Assembly: GCF_900116685.1 (NCBI RefSeq)
Contig: NZ_FPBL01000010.1
Coordinates: 1 to 62,926 of the forward strand
DNA length: 62,926 nucleotides
Direction of reading: 5' to 3'
DNA from: Nitrosomonas eutropha
GTDB taxonomy: Bacteria; Pseudomonadota; Gammaproteobacteria; Burkholderiales; Nitrosomonadaceae
This document shows positions 62,591 to 62,926 of the stretch, in pieces. The notes under the pieces were generated by a model, which was not told the DNA's origin, made no database searches, and was given only the letters and a program-made list of their open reading frames with translations. Made by a program: the position numbers and the translations under genes. Every line of letters starts with the position of its first letter. Position 1 is the first letter of the stretch.

Positions 62591-62926
62591 AGCGTTGATG
62601 GAGAAGAAAGGAACCGGAAGATCGGTCAGGAAAGCTCTGGAAATCGTTCAACCAAAATAATCGCTTATACCACTCAGCAACATATACTTTGTAGCAAACC
62701 GCAACCAGAGATCGTTTTATCATACCAGACAATCTGTCAATTGAATCAAGGCTCATCCAGCAAGATTGCAAGGGATCTTGCCCAGAAAGACGGGGCCGGG
62801 GAGCGGTGATACAATGCGCACTACATGTAACCTGAGTTCGGGATAAGCCCTCAAGCTTTGACCAAGGTATTGACTCTGGTGAGATTCAAGGTTGGTTTGT
62901 TATCGGACAAACAGTAAGCGACGATA
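62591..62926. other. Region upstream of tex, to the window end
   Basis: No gene is supported in these 336 bases. It probably holds the tex promoter. Open frames here have no protein character. Confidence 0.4.

Noticed and set aside
1..62926. CRISPR arrays, rRNA genes, prophage
   Set aside because: No regularly spaced repeats, no rRNA-like sequence and no phage structural genes were seen in reading the window.

Overview
The window looks like a chromosomal segment of a betaproteobacterium, most likely an ammonia oxidiser of the Nitrosomonas europaea/eutropha type. I infer this from the mix of genes: the rpe-gph-trpE block and lysC-tRNA-Ser(GCU), which I remember as common in betaproteobacteria, metX-metW, an incomplete PTS (EIIA-HPr-EI), exosortase-A-associated genes with a PLPG-type sorting tail, a phosphoketolase-acetate kinase pair, and integron cassette remnants. 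No sequence search was possible, so the taxon is an inference. Most genes are intact housekeeping genes; the accessory signal is a scatter of decayed mobile DNA and several odd gene architectures.

Layout. 1-1000: a decayed IS5-family element with a TAA target duplication. 1081-4755 (minus): pgsA, glpK, rnk, phoB. 4881-9506 (minus): a 1541-residue autotransporter with visibly higher GC than its neighbours, next to tRNA-Ser(GCU) and lysC. 11311-15969: a peptidoglycan-binding lipoprotein, then ackA-xfp. 16167-17589: an IS481-type transposase relic against the 3' end of tal. 17681-19871 (minus): pepP and two small envelope genes. 20043-23062 (plus): rpe-gph-trpE. 23097-25963: two small membrane genes, a divergent winged-helix regulator with four C-terminal cysteines, and a porin. 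26029-33051 (minus): lpdA and proA behind an exosortase-associated set (acyl carrier protein, hydrolase 2, hydrolase 1, glycosyltransferase, TPR protein). 33237-34427 (plus): a LpxK-like protein fused in frame to Trm112. 34650-40679: corA, a secreted protein, holB, nhaC, an HsdR relic, tmk and ampD. 40698-43344: a PEP-CTERM-type GDSL hydrolase, then an integrase-less cassette array with a PIN/NYN gene, a canonical attC, a truncated cassette gene and a degenerate attC, followed by a 58-residue secreted repeat protein. 43373-50236: a PAP2 phosphatase, the PTS genes, metX-metW and a YhiN flavoprotein. 50444-55477 (minus): DUF808, a zinc ribbon, a cyoD relic, ampG, xthA, a secreted Cys-rich protein and darP. 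55716-62590: pmbA, a TRAP permease pair, an EamA transporter and tex.

How the genes fit together. GlpK makes the glycerol 3-phosphate that PgsA uses. Xfp yields acetyl phosphate that AckA converts to acetate and ATP, and tal and rpe supply the sugar phosphates. AmpG and AmpD form a muropeptide recycling pair. The ACP, hydrolases and glycosyltransferase belong to the exosortase A surface system, whose likely substrate in this window is the GDSL protein; no exosortase gene is present here.

Most worth following up: the LpxK-like protein that has lost its P-loop glycines and other conserved kinase motifs and is fused to Trm112; the small attC array carrying a PIN-like nuclease; the regulator with altered cysteine spacing relative to SufR; and a possible internal lysC start for a separate regulatory subunit.
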